This document shows, in pieces, positions 11,601 through 23,927 of a stretch of 64,000 nt of DNA. Position numbers and translations under genes: made by a program. Below the pieces are notes generated by a model. That model saw only the letters and a list, made by a program, of their open reading frames with translations. It did no database searches and was not told the DNA's origin. Position 1 is the first letter of the stretch; each line of letters starts with the position of its first letter. Location: assembly GCA_030512295.1 (NCBI GenBank), contig JAULSR010000002.1, forward strand, positions 868,001 through 932,000, given 5' to 3'. The DNA is from Bombardia bombarda. Taxonomy: Eukaryota; Ascomycota; Sordariomycetes; Sordariales; Lasiosphaeriaceae.

Positions 11601-13548
11601 CGAAGAAGGCAATCAAGGAGAGAATTTTGGATGCCGCGACTGACGTTTCCAAGATTGCAACTTGTTCCTGAGCGAAACGCTGCTGGGGCATGGTATGGTA
11701 CGGTATGTTACCTAAGGTACATACAGTATGTACATACATGCACTACATGCCCATGACTGGAAGAGTCACTCGGAGGCTCTGTTATAACCTTGACTCTGAT
11801 ATCATTCTCCTTTCGAGATTGATGTCCCCGCAAACAGAAAGTCATCTGCCCACCCACCTGGCACCTCGCTGAGAATGACGGTTTTCTATAATGGCCAAGA
11901 GCTATTATCAGAGACCTGGAGAGGGCCAATCCAGTGCCGCTTCCATGTGGACAGACACCAACAAGTACCGGACCGTCACTTTGGACGGTACCGCCGTAGG
12001 CGTGAGCCTTGAGTATACCCGCCGGCCGTTACTGTTGCCAACTCTTCAAGGAGTCTGTGCGCCGGTGTTGTCGTTAGCATTTTGTTTTGGCGTCGGCCGC
12101 CATTCGTCAATCCCGGGTCCTCTTGTGCTCTCAGTCCCCTGATTCGCAATTCCTTGTCTGGCCTTTTTCTCCTTTACCGACTACATTTCGACATCTCCCA
12201 CACCTTTTTCTGCGCATCCACACCCCCCGCCTATCACCCCACCTCGCCTCTCGCCCCTGCTCTAGCCTCTGCCTGCTCGCGAATGCAAGGGCAGCACAGC
12301 GTCCAGGGCTCGCAATCAACTACAGATTTACCTCGCAGCATGCACACGTTGTCCATCGAGGGCTAGGAAGGTGTGGCGGCTATGTAAGAAAAGAGAAAAA
12401 CGCTATCGACTGGGCGGACACTCGCATCCCGCATCCCTGATCCTTCAGTTTGACACCGGCACGCTGACCTGACGGAGGGTGCGAGCTCCCCTATGCCATC
12501 AAGGTCCTCAGCTTTGCCATCCAACGTTTGCGTGCCTAACGGCCTCCTTCATACAGAGTACGGACGTAAAGGCGGTTAGCAATCCCTGCCTTGCACAGCA
12601 TTCTCCGTTCTGTATCCGAATTTCTTCTCCTTTTTGGAGGAGGTACCAAAACCCCCTTTATCCAGCTCTCCCCCGTTTTGTCCTGGTGGCCCTAGGGGAC
12701 ACAAGTGCCCATTTCCATTGCGCCCCGCTGTAGCAGTCCCGCAAACCCAGGATCAAGGCTGCTTGTGGGCGGTGTCCTGTTCGGGAGTTCACACCACACT
12801 GACCGTCAAAACAGATGTGTAATTTTGCGTCGTGTAGGCGGAATGATTGATGTGCCCGCAAGCTCCTTCCTGTCGTGGTATCTGCTCTCGGACGTCGAGC
12901 AGGGAGGGGGAGAGCTATGAGTTTTTCTTCTCATTTCTCACATTTCACATTTTCTTTGTCGTGGCCACCTGCATGTTCTCGTGATGGGCCTGTGGTCTGG
13001 ATCCGTTCTGGGCATTTCCTCCATCTCTTCGAGCCCTTGAGCTGTCCTCGCACACATTCACACACCTCCCTGCTACACGCCTGGTTGTCGGTCGTTTATT
13101 TCCTACAAGGCATTTCTGTCCGTCCCATGGTACATACATACCGTAATATACATCGGGTCTACATGCTTCTTCCAACAAACACGCCACTCTCCTTCCTAAA
13201 GATGACGGTCGCTGATGGGGCTGCTTGAGGCGCCTAAATGCTGCCGACACCCTCCCTTCTGCAGCAACAGCCCATAGCCCACAGCCCATGGCTCTCTTCA
13301 TGGCCGGTATTCGGTCAGGCTGGAGACAAACTCACATGTTCCTTTTGCGTACTATTCCTGGCACATCTACTGCACCAGATCCGGAACCACCCCAGATCAT
13401 ATTGTCCTGCCCAGGGAACCCATATACTTGGGGGTCCTTTGCTTTACACAGCAGCTTCATCTTTCCTTGACTTCCTGGTCTCGAGTGGGTCCATAGTCTT
13501 GTCTCGACATTTTTGCTATACCCCCGTCCACTTCGTCTGTCTTGCTGG
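5700..13548. other. gene-poor stretch, about 7.8 kb
   Basis: No ORF here shows a recognisable domain, a convincing exon-intron pattern or consistent codon bias. Visible features are minor: three AAATAC units at 7042-7059, a run of nine G at about 7669-7677, scattered CCTAGG/GGTACC palindromes, and CT-rich tracts from about 12.1 kb onward. The stretch reads as ordinary non-repetitive fungal intergenic DNA, perhaps with long untranslated or non-coding transcripts that sequence alone cannot show. Confidence 0.4.
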
Positions 13549-13555
13549 TATATAA
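13549..13555 (+). promoter_or_regulatory. TATA box of the small-protein gene
   Basis: TATATAA about 300 nt before the ATG at 13851, followed by a long CT-rich tract (about 13570-13700), the usual arrangement of a fungal core promoter and leader. It implies a 5' UTR of roughly 250 nt. Confidence 0.5.
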
Positions 13556-13850
13556 GTCGGTGTATGTTGTCAGTTGTCGAGCCTTGGGTCCTCTCCTAGA
13601 CCGCCACCCAAGCAGCTAGCTCCTCTTGATCATCAACATTATCACCAGCCTACCCGTCTTCCCCCACGTCTTCCCTTAGCCCTCCCGTTGTTACATCCCC
13701 AGAGGGGCGCATTGCCTACCCACAGGCCCGGCCGCTTATATCTGTGAGCCGCCCACATCGCCTCTTCCCATGGGAGTTCCACGTCAGCTAACCAAGCTCC
13801 AGAGCCTCCTATCTTATCCCCATCTACGTCACATCGCCGTTGCCGCCGCC

Positions 13851-14015
13851 ATGTGCGACTTCACCAAAAACTACTACATCTACACGGCATGCGTCGACCC
13901 CGGCGTGCACTTCTTCCGCGCCGAGGTTGACGGTGACCGCAAACGCTCTTGTGCAAAGAGCCCCCATGAGCGATACATTGTGCTGCCCGGCTCATGCCCT
14001 CTATGCTATGGCTAA
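13851..14015 (+). CDS. small conserved fungal Cys-containing protein, 54 aa
   Basis: ATG in a strong context (GCCGCCGCCATG), 54 codons, TAA stop. It begins MCDFTKNYYIYTACVDPGVH, has HERYIV near residue 43, and ends LPGSCPLCYG; the four cysteines are Cys2, Cys14, a central Cys in KRSCAKS and a CPLC pair at the end. From memory this resembles a class of short filamentous-fungal proteins that start with MC and end with paired cysteines; their function is unknown and metal or redox binding is only a guess. No signal peptide. It stands alone in a 14.6 kb gene-poor region and has a TATA box and CT-rich leader, which argues that it is a real expressed gene. Confidence 0.68.
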   Translation: MCDFTKNYYIYTACVDPGVHFFRAEVDGDRKRSCAKSPHERYIVLPGSCPLCYG

Positions 14016-17000
14016 TAGGAGACCCGCCTTGCACGGGATTTCCCAACGGCCCAGTCGACTGGCAACATGAGAAGAAGAGCGTTGCTACGGAACAACGGAA
14101 TATCTCACTTTTTTCCATTATCTTGAGGGAAACAGAACCAGCATCTCACCTTTAAAACCCTGTTCCCCGTCACCTTTCCCCCTGTTTCCAGGATCAGTCA
14201 GTCATTGTGGGAGAGCTTCTCTCTTCAATACCATTCGCCACAAGCATGACCCTCAAAATCGCCGCAACATATCAAACCTCGAACACGATCTATGGCAAGA
14301 CCGTTTCCACAAGACAAATACACACGCTCACTCCATTACGACCTAACGAATTATACCCGAACCATCAGGCCGCTCTGGCAATTTGGCACGAGCGAGTTCT
14401 GGTAGGAGGAGAAAGAACCATAGTTTTTCTCTGCCCGGCGGTTTTCCTTTCCGTGCTCATAAACACTGTCATCGTCCTTCTTCTCTGTCTTTCCCAAAAC
14501 AGCGAGGAAAGAAACCACAACTGGCCCGATGGGCTACAGCGAGAGAGTTAATCCAAGGGGGGAGGAGAAGGGAAAGATTGCAAACAGAAGAGCAGCAGCA
14601 CAGCAGAAGAAGCGGCAGATAATTTTTCTTTAACGAAGTACCATGAATATCATCATCTCAGCCATTCTTTCCGGAGCCTCATCGGGGAAAACGAGTCCTC
14701 TTGCGCTTTTTACTTTCTGACTTGTTTTCTTCCCTCACGTCTACCGTTTATTCTTAGCTTTACCCAAACTCTAACAGGCCTAATCATCCTCCTGTTATTA
14801 TCGATCAGCGAGACGAGAGCTCATGTGTATTTCTTCATCTTTTTTGTTTCTCATTTCTCTATTTTGGTGTCTGAAGGTTACCTGTACAGGAGCGAACAAG
14901 AGTGAGAGCGAAGGAGGATTAAGCCTGCAAACAGGGTGAGGAGGTGTGGTCGGAAAGATTTCTGCGTCGCTTTCTGCGGCAGCAGCAGCAACAGCAGAAG
15001 CAATAATAATACAATACCAACAAATATCTCCATTTGACTGCCCATCTATCTGCCTGTCCACAGAGCCATCGGCAAGAGCCACTGGCAACAGGGGGCCCAA
15101 TCATCCAACCTACAGTGCATGTATAGATCCGTGCATACGCCATACTGGGGCAAAGGTAGAAGGGATGGCTCGGTCCGCAGTGGGGGTCTCGGTGGGGGTC
15201 CTTGGGTTTGTTTTCTAAGGAATTCACGCGGAAACGAGGAAGGGGGCGACAACCAAGAGTACCGGAGCCAATGGACGAATAGTGAAAACCCGAAGTAGAA
15301 AGAAAGATAAATCACGCAATGCAATGTACAGCTCGCGGCGGAACGGGCGGGCCACATCTAAATTCTCGTTGTTTCTTGTTGATAGGGGGTACGTGGGATG
15401 TGGTGAAAGGTGGCGGGTCATTTATTCACTCCACCCATAGCTATCTCTCAATCTCATCCTTTTCCTCTTCTCTCTCCATCTAACGGGATGCTGGAACGGC
15501 TATTAATTAGAGTGAGAATGTATATTACACACTGACATCAGCATTTATAGCTCAACTAGGGAGGAGAGGAAAGCAGCAGGCATTACTGTCGTCAGCGAAA
15601 GCCTCCTATCTCATTCCGCCTCGTGACCACAACATACTCGTCATATAGGCGCCCCCCTTGTTTCTGCCTCTTTGCCCCCATCCTGCGCCTCTGCCCCGGT
15701 ATGTACAAGGTCGTATCTATACAAACAGATAAGTCTGGGTGTGCTGGACCTAATAATACTGCATCAAAGGGACTGAGGAGGACCGTGTGAGTCGAGTCCC
15801 CATCCAGCTAGTATCTGTATTCCAGACGAACAAGAAAGCGGAACATGCCAGACGAAGATGGTCATGATATGGGCGACCCGCGAGGGGGTCATAGCGTAAC
15901 GGAGCTGAGGGTAAGAGACAAGGCAAGCAGAGCTGTCCCGAGACAGCGTAGATGTCTCCAAAACATCCATACCACTGTCTTGGTGCTGTAGTCACGCTTC
16001 ATATTGCATATGCTAAGCCTGTGTCCCAAACGCTAGGCACGCGAAGGAAATTTCTTACCATACCTCATGATCAGGTAAGGCCTTCACCAAGACTTGACAC
16101 TGCGAGAGCCGGGCCAACGCCGAGTGGTTGGCCATGGATATGTGAAGTAACCCTGTAGCAGTACATTTCGGCCATAGCTGGTTCGCCAGAGGACTGACCT
16201 GTCAACGCTAATATCGGAAGATTCTGCCTATTCCTTTTGTGTGGTCAGCAGTTCACATCCACATACGCGTTCACTCAAACGGCATCGACCAGTGGAATCT
16301 CCCCACTCCACAATCACTGGCATAACAATATGCGTGGCCTTATTAGAAAGCAGGTTAGTCTGTTTATAGGCAGCAACCACACTGGTAGGTGGCGTGGTTC
16401 AGTGGTGATCGTGGGACGACAAGGAACACGGGGAGCTAAGAAAGGGGGTCTGCCTCTCCGCTTCGACGTCGAGCGAGATCAGCTTTCCAAGTAGAGAGAA
16501 AGAGAAACCCGAAACGAAGGGGTGGTGTCCGTCGATGCTGGCACCATGATCAGCTGGCAGCGCTATCTCTCCCCCACGGCACACCACTGCACTTAGGGCG
16601 GCCGCTGTGTTCGTGAAAAACCTGACGACGCAACCCGGGGAGGGAGTATAACAGCGCCAAGGTATAGCCTGACTTCCCGAGCGTCCACGTTCCCCTCACG
16701 ACCTGCTCTCCGGGGTTCTCCTCTTCCCCTCTTCCAGGAGGATCAGAACCCAGAGACGATGCTTGATAGCGCCGATTTGGTGTTTGACTCTCTCGCTGGT
16801 TGTCTCTTCCGACTCGACCCGGTGGGCCACAGATGAGCCCTGGCCAGTGTGGCAGCTACTATATCCCACAGCAGCAGCAAACAGTACCGAGAAATAGTGA
16901 TGGCAGTACAAGGTTACTGTGATTCGCGGATCCGTCCGTCGTTTGATGCATGAATGACACCTGCAAATCATTGCGCGGATGTGAGGAGCGCAGACGCGAA

Positions 17001-19900
17001 GACGAGCCGTTGTCGTCCTGCGTCTCTTGTGTAGTGGGGGAACGGGGCCGTGAAGACGATCCCGCCAGACAAACAGAACAGGGATATTTCTCCGCGAAGA
17101 TAGTGTTAATGTTGTAAGGCAAGCCTCCTCCAAGCAAGCGGTTCAAAACATTGGCTGCTCCATATTTAGGAGCTGACCCCGGACCACATCCCAGGCCTTG
17201 GATGAGAACAAACGGTGAACATGTGGACAATTCCTGTCCCAGACATATCCGAGCAATGCAATATAGCAATGTTCGGAGCATGCTAGTAGAGCAAGTCCAG
17301 GTTTCGTGGTAGTATGTATCCAGACTCCAGAAACCCTTGAGGTTGGTCGGTCTCCCAAAGCTACTGGCTACAGCCTAAGCTCAGCCAGTTACGCGCTTCA
17401 AGGTCTCCAAGTAGGGCCAGCAGGGCAAGCATAGATATAGCTCGGTAAAGAGTGCTGCGACATAAGCAGTGCATTGACGGGAGCGACGCACGCACAGATG
17501 TTTGCTCAGAGCGCAGGCAGGGCAGGCAATTTGCTGCTGCATGACACATTGGACGGTCGTCGAGAGAAACGAAGCGTACCTTTATTGTTAGCAGGGACAT
17601 CCATGATCCTTGGGCGGCCGCGCACGGAGCGAACAGGCATAGGCGGGTATCGGGAAGTCAAATCGTCAGGGCTGGTCCGCGATTTGACGATTGGACGGGA
17701 GGTACCTGAGATCAATAATCCACAATTGGAACGGTGCAGGGAGTGAACGGGGCCCTGGAACACCAGGCGTGGCCCAGTGGGTGAGGGTAAGTGGTGCGAG
17801 AGATTAGCGAAAAGGCGCTTGCTCTTTCCCGTGCGTGAGGTATTCTTGGACACGGCACACAGATTCGATCTGGGTGGAGGAATCAGATGGAAATCCAACC
17901 GAACGCAAGCGCACGCGAACGTGAACGAATTGTCTTGTTTCTGGTATCCAATCTGTTTGTCCCCCATAGTAGCACTGCATTAGACTGAGAGGAACAAAGG
18001 TCCACGGCCATCTGGACCCGAGTCTAGGTAGCAGGGGGCTTAATTTGGAGATCCAGCGTCGACAATTATCTGGTTCCTTGAAGCTGTAGATGAAGCTGAA
18101 AGGAGACTCGCAACACAATGAACGGACGGACCTGGGACTGGTGGCTCAGGTTCTGCACTGCCCTTGTGCTTGTAACCACAGTCAATGCGCAAAAGCCAGA
18201 CGCCCAGCCATCATTGTCGCCTTGTCAACTGAACTCGTGGGACGTGTTATGACAAAGCAGTGTGCTTTTGCCAATTGAAGAGGGTGTTACATGGTTGACG
18301 GAAAGCACTGACCGCCGTCGAGGCACCGTTTGTACAGGAGAAAGGAGGTTGATCGACAGGGAAGGCACTCCTCTCCAGATCGGGAAAGGCCAAGGCACAA
18401 GACACGAATAAACCCTGCAAGAGTCCTTGCGCTGCGTCCGCGGCGCATGCCTGTAGCTGCGGGGCACCAGGTCGAGCTACAAAGTCAATACAGAGCTGTT
18501 ACCAGAAAACAAACAGTGGTGTAGTTGCAGAGGACCCGGGTAATTCCCCCAAACCGAGGGAGCCAGCGAGTACGTAGGGCGCTGTCGGGATCCGTACCGT
18601 CTTTCACGCGGACAAGGTCCCGTTGTCTTGGCAAAGTTCCGGCTTCCGAGTTTGACAGGCGGGAACCCGCTTTAAAGGGGGTAGCAGTCTCGGAGAAGCT
18701 TCGGTGCCAAACCAAGGATATAATGAGAGAGTGAAAGCTGAGTCGAGGGGGAACTATTGCTTGCCCCAGTAATGTCCATCAACCACTCTTTTTCTCTAGC
18801 TGGCCAAGCCCATTCCAGGAATATTGAGCAGCACCGTATGCTCAAAAGGCAAGGAAAATATCGAGATCCAGGCCCGACCTTCATTCGCGACTGTTTCCGT
18901 AACTGGAGGAGACTGCATGCTGAGACTCATGATCCTTGCCGGAGTTCTCGGGGCGTCTCGTGGGTGTGATGGTGTGACGAAACGGGAGTGCGGGAGCGGG
19001 CAAGAGCATGCCAACGACGTGGCATGGAGGGGGCGCCGACGAGCTGCAAATATTGTACAAACTTGATTTCGTTCTTCAAAGTTCGATTCTGCCCATTACC
19101 ACTGAAGGAGACATCTCTCCGTGGGCGTCGCGTCGCGTCGCGTCGCGTGTCAGCTGCCGCGGGCATACGGAATCCAACGACTTTCTCTTGCACCCCAGGC
19201 AGCTAGCAAGCAACCTGGAACCTGGCGAGCGTCGACTTATTTGCGAGTCACCCCGACAAGGGCGCATGAGGCGATGCGGGTAGTGCTGTATATGGCAGCT
19301 CTGGCGGAGGACGGCTCACAGATGATTGTGTGGGTTCCTAGCCCCAGGTCCCAGGTACCTGGTCGAACAGGCTCTGTTCCTGCATCCACACGCCGCAGAG
19401 TCGGTGGGGGTATGGTGGTGGCTATTGCCTATCCTGGTTTTGCAGCGCGCATGAAAAAAAGAGAAGGTTGACGATTGAAGTCGACGTCGAAGAGGCCAAA
19501 AACTCAAACGCCGTTTCCTCGGAGCCAGCCGAAATTGGAAGGTTGTTATCAGCGGGGCTCCTTGCTGCCTCCTCGCCCCTACTTCAAGATCAAGCTTGCC
19601 TTTCATGGTCGATTGCACCTTCCTTGACAAATTACGAGCATCATGCGAGCAAGAACTGCAGTACTTCCTAGGGACCTTAGGCAATGTATATCAATGTACC
19701 AAGGTGAGTAAGTACCATAGAGACATATTCGCGATCTTGAGTACTGCATCCAAACGAAAGAGAGGCTCTTGCAGCTAGGTGCCCAAGGCGATAAATGTGC
19801 TGCCCCCTTTTTGTTAGCAGGCTAGCAACAACGTGCAGGCAACAATTTCAGTCTTGCTTTTGCTCGCAAAGGTATAGTGTCAGTCAATAAGTCTGGCCCC
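14016..19900. other. gene-poor stretch, about 5.9 kb
   Basis: No supported gene. The first several hundred bases may be 3' UTR of the small-protein gene. A pentanucleotide repeat GCGTC of about 4.8 units lies at 19125-19148. Several ORFs of 60-150 codons overlap on both strands but none has domain-like sequence. Confidence 0.4.
19125..19148. repeat. GCGTC pentanucleotide tandem repeat
   Basis: About 4.8 perfect head-to-tail copies of GCGTC, a short simple-sequence repeat in non-coding DNA. Confidence 0.8.
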
Positions 19901-19990
19901 ATGTGCGACCACCATCACAACCATCCCACTTACAACTACGCCTACAGCTATCCCACCTCCAACTATCCTAATTATAACTATTTCATTTGA
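19901..19990 (+). CDS. His/Tyr/Asn-rich micro-ORF, 29 codons
   Basis: ATG to TGA, 29 codons. It begins MCDHHHNHP and continues with alternating tyrosines (YNYAYSYP, NYPNYNY), giving seven Tyr and four His. It shares the MCD start with the 54-aa protein at 13851. The composition is non-random, but the ORF is short and could be chance; it lies about 350 nt upstream of the SNF2-gene ATG and might be in its leader. Confidence 0.2.
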   Translation: MCDHHHNHPTYNYAYSYPTSNYPNYNYFI

Positions 19991-20341
19991 GTGTTCGTCA
20001 AAAGGCAAGTGGTCATACCAATCGACTTATACGATGTGAAATTCCCTTTCTGGGTTAGCGTATAATAGCGTAATAATTTACGTTAGCAGGATACTCGGAG
20101 GTGCTGACAACCGAGCAACGCTGGCCGGTTGAACCTGCAGGTTATGTTAGCGGCTTAGCGCAGGCCTGCAGTCTGCAACTTCCACTGAGCCGCAAGTGCA
20201 CCCCTGCATGTTAACCTCAACCAACCACTGCCACTACGCAAACAGGCTGCAACTTTCCTCACGCCCCGAGCACACCGTGGTGGGATGGAGATACTAGACA
20301 TCATTTTCCACATCATTTTCCACTTCTGAATTATCATAGAG

Positions 20342-23300
20342 ATGGCGTGCCCCGACCAGCGGCAGCCTAGGTATATTCCGGTCGGATGCCTGCTTTTCGA
20401 CAGACAGGACTCCAGACTTCTCGGGCGTCCAGCATGGCCCCTCCCCGTCCAGCCCGTCTATCGATCATGGCTGCAGTTCAGCCAAAATTTGGCACACGCC
20501 ACTTATGACATCGATAGCCTTTCCGACAATTTCTGCGGGAATCCCCCCTGTCTCCTCCCGGAAGGGCTGCAGTGGCTCTTGTTGACTTCCAAAGTCCTTT
20601 TCCCCTATCGGAAACTGCTGTACCTCAAATGGATCCAGATGACCTTCAGCGTGAGTCTTGATGATGTTGGTCGGGGCATCATTCGTGTATACGTGCTTGC
20701 CGACGATGTGGGAAACCGAGAGGTACCTCGTGATGACGGAAAGCTACGCAAGGCTCGACTCAGACTCATGAGGCAGCTGGACTACTCCCAAAGCACATGG
20801 CGCGGAACCGCCGGAATCAGCCCGTCTCCAGGTCCAAAAGCCCAAAGTTCTTTGGCAAGTCTGAGTAACGGAGAGGACGGCGAGGAAGCGTCACTTCTGG
20901 AGATGTTTAACAGCATTCCGTCTCCAAGCCCACAGCCTACCACCGTTGAAGACCCATACAATCTTGAAGCCATGTATTCCTTGCTTAACAACAATATACA
21001 CGGCATCAAAACAACGCTATATCCTCACCAATGTCGGTCGGCGGCGTTGATGATTGAGAAAGAGTCACGGGCTCGACAATTCATGGATCCGCGCCTCCAG
21101 ACGGTTGTCGACCAGGAAGGAAGTTTCTGGTATTACGACGCCTCTACCGGAAGCAGCTTCTGTGCGCCCAGGCTCTACGATGCGCCGTGTGGAGGGATCC
21201 TTGCCGAGGAGATGGGTTCGGGGAAGACGCTGATCTGTTTGGCGCTCATTTTCGCCACCAAACATATACCTGCAAAGGTACCCGACATGTATCGGAAATC
21301 CGACCCAATCGTCCGTCCTACGACTGGCAGCTTCGCTGACATGGCTGCCGCGTGTATAAGCCGAGAAGGGGTTCCCTGGAAGCTGGAATTTCCAAGCGGC
21401 GATTCAGGAGACGAGGACCGCTCCAATGCCATACGGGTTATCCAGAGAAACTTATATCAGTATACTATCCCTTCGCCGTCACGACAACGTTCAGCTCGTT
21501 TGTCAGAAAAAGTGAAGCCACCTCGTCTTATCTACCCAAGTCATGCATCGCTTGTTATTGTCCCGCCCAATCTCCTCCAGCAATGGAAGGACGAGGTTGC
21601 AAAGCATACGACTGGCCTGAAACTGCTTGTCATCGAAGCGAAAGACGATATCCCTTCAACAGAACAACTTCGAGATTGCGACATAGCGCTTCTTGCATCA
21701 AATAGGACCGAGTGGCTATCGGCCGAGGTGGACAATGGCCGCTGCGTGTCTCCTTTTGTCCAGGTCCACTTCAAGCGCTGCATTGTCGACGAAGGCCATA
21801 AACTCGGGAATGCAACGTACAACCAAAAAACTAACTTGCACATTGCCATCGATTGTCTACAGACCAGCGCTCGGTGGGTGGTGACGGGCACGCCGACCAG
21901 AGGCCTCCGTGGGGTTGGCGGTACCTCTAGGTCTGGAACGTCGAGTATCAGCGACGGGAGCCCAAACCTGCAGTCCTCTCAGCTGCTAATCGACGAAGGC
22001 TCTCGATCACTGGAAGATGATGACCTTAGACGCATTGGATGTATCTCTAAGCAATTTCTGAAGCTGCGACCGTGGGCAAACACTAATGATGATCTTGGAG
22101 ACACGCCAGCTGACTGGAGTTTGCATTTTGTACGCCCGAGGAATGATGCATCACGTCGAAGTGCTACCAACCAAAAAGCACTCAGGGCAATCCTTGAGTT
22201 GCTGATCGTACGGCACCGTGCAACAGAGATAGATAACCTGCTGCCCGCCGTTGATCAGGAGAGCGTATACCTCGATGGATCCTACCAGGACACGCTCGTG
22301 CTGAATTTATTCTCGATGATGATCATATTTAATGCGGTGCAATCGCAAAGGACGGATCAGGACTACTTCTTCCACCCACGGCAGAAAAAGGCACTCATAC
22401 AATTGACCTCGAATCTCAGGCAGGCGAGCTTCTTTGGGGGGCCTTTCTTCTCGCTAGCCGATCTCAAGAAGGCTATTAACACGGCCGAAAGCTTTTTGGC
22501 TGAAGGCAGGGTGTCAATCAGTGCTGACGATGAAGTATTGCTCCGTAGCGCCATCAAATTTGGTCATCTAGCTGTGGGCAACTCGCTGAAGAATTGGGTG
22601 AATGTATTTCATGAGATCCCGATTCACCTCCTGGATTTCCCCTGGGGGGCGGGGAAGACATGGTCTCTCGATCTCGAAGAGGGCGAGCCGGTCTGTACGG
22701 ATCCACGCATGGTTTTGGCACTGCAGAAGCTCTTGCAACACATAGTTGATGCACCGAGCTCGTTGCAGCATCTATACGAGAGCGGACGGTTCTCGGATGA
22801 GGGTAGGAAGGAGAGGGAAAAGGCGACTCAAGCCGAGGCATACCAAGGGCGGACCGAGATACTTGCTGGCAATACTCAGCTCGGCCAAGATGAAACTGAC
22901 ACCAAGAGGCGCCGGTCAGTCAAGGTCGAATTACAACTCCCGGCAGAGAAGACACCAGCATCTGCTTCCAGCTCGAAAGTCGACATTGCCAGGCCTCTGG
23001 AAAAAACAAGGATGATCTCGACTGCATCGGCGAAGCTCTCGTACCTGATTGACGAAATTATCAAGTACCAAGAGAAAGAGCAGATCATCATCTTCTATGA
23101 TAATGACAACGTGGCGTACTACATTGGTGGAATGCTAGAAATTGTAAGCTGTCTGCTCTCCCAGACGCGTCCCTAAAGTCAGCTAATTTTGGATAACACA
23201 GCTCCTAGTGCACCACTTGATCTACGGAAAGCACTTGACAACAACCCAACGGGCGCAATACGTCACAACCTTCAATAACAGTGCAAAGTTCCGGTAAGAA

Positions 23301-23927
23301 ACTGCTCCCTTTCTCACCTGCTCACAGCCGACCTTTGGAGCATGTCTAAGATGACATGATTACAGCGTGTTACTCATGGACATCAATCTGGCCGCCTTTG
23401 GTCTTGACATGCGATCTGCATCTCGCGTCTACTTTATCAACCCAGTGCTGAACCCCCAGGTCGAAGCACAGGCGATCGGGCGAGTAAGACGTATCAGCCA
23501 GAAGAAGCCCGTGACGGTCCGGACCCTGGTGCTTCGCGGCAGCCTGGAGGAGATGATTGTGAAGCGACGGGCTGAGATGACACAGGCAGAGCAACGCAAG
23601 TGTCGGTCGATACTCGACGACAAGCCCATGTACGAGTTTATCCTGAACGCAAGGATCCTTCCGTTGCCGGGCGGAGACGATGTTGCTGGCCCGGACCAGA
23701 TGGCCAAGCTGGAGAAGCCACAGCTGATCTTTGGCAGAGAATTCGGCCGGCAGTCCAGCGATCTTGACCGGGGCCTTCTTTCTGCGAACGCCGCCGTCAA
23801 GAAGAGAATGTACTCGGCACCTGAGGAAGCCGCCTCGGAGCCGGATGCAGCAAGGTTAGAGAGCGACAATTCGTCTCCTAAGAGAATGAAGGCTGGTGGT
23901 GTTCGTTTTGAAGGAGTTGATGATTGA
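20342..23927 (+). CDS. SNF2-family (RAD5-like) helicase/ATPase
   Basis: Three exons: 20342-23143, 23202-23293 and 23366-23927 (1151 aa), all phases consistent. Motif I is EEMGSGKTLI with Lys295; motif II is a DEGH box (VDEGHKL, Asp483) instead of DEAH; motif III reads VVTGTPTRG near residue 510; the C-terminal lobe has LLMDINLAAFGLDM and motif VI QAIGRVRRISQ (1000-1010). This is the two-lobe SF2 translocase of the SNF2 family, nearest by look to the Rad5/HLTF group, but I see no RING finger or HIRAN domain between the lobes. It is expected to be nuclear and to act on chromatin or DNA repair; the exact role is unknown. A long Ser/Pro linker lies at about 165-215. Confidence 0.9.

Noticed and set aside
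14207..14551. 114-codon ORF after the small-protein gene
   Set aside because: Likely 3' UTR of that gene; a hydrophobic stretch alone is not enough.
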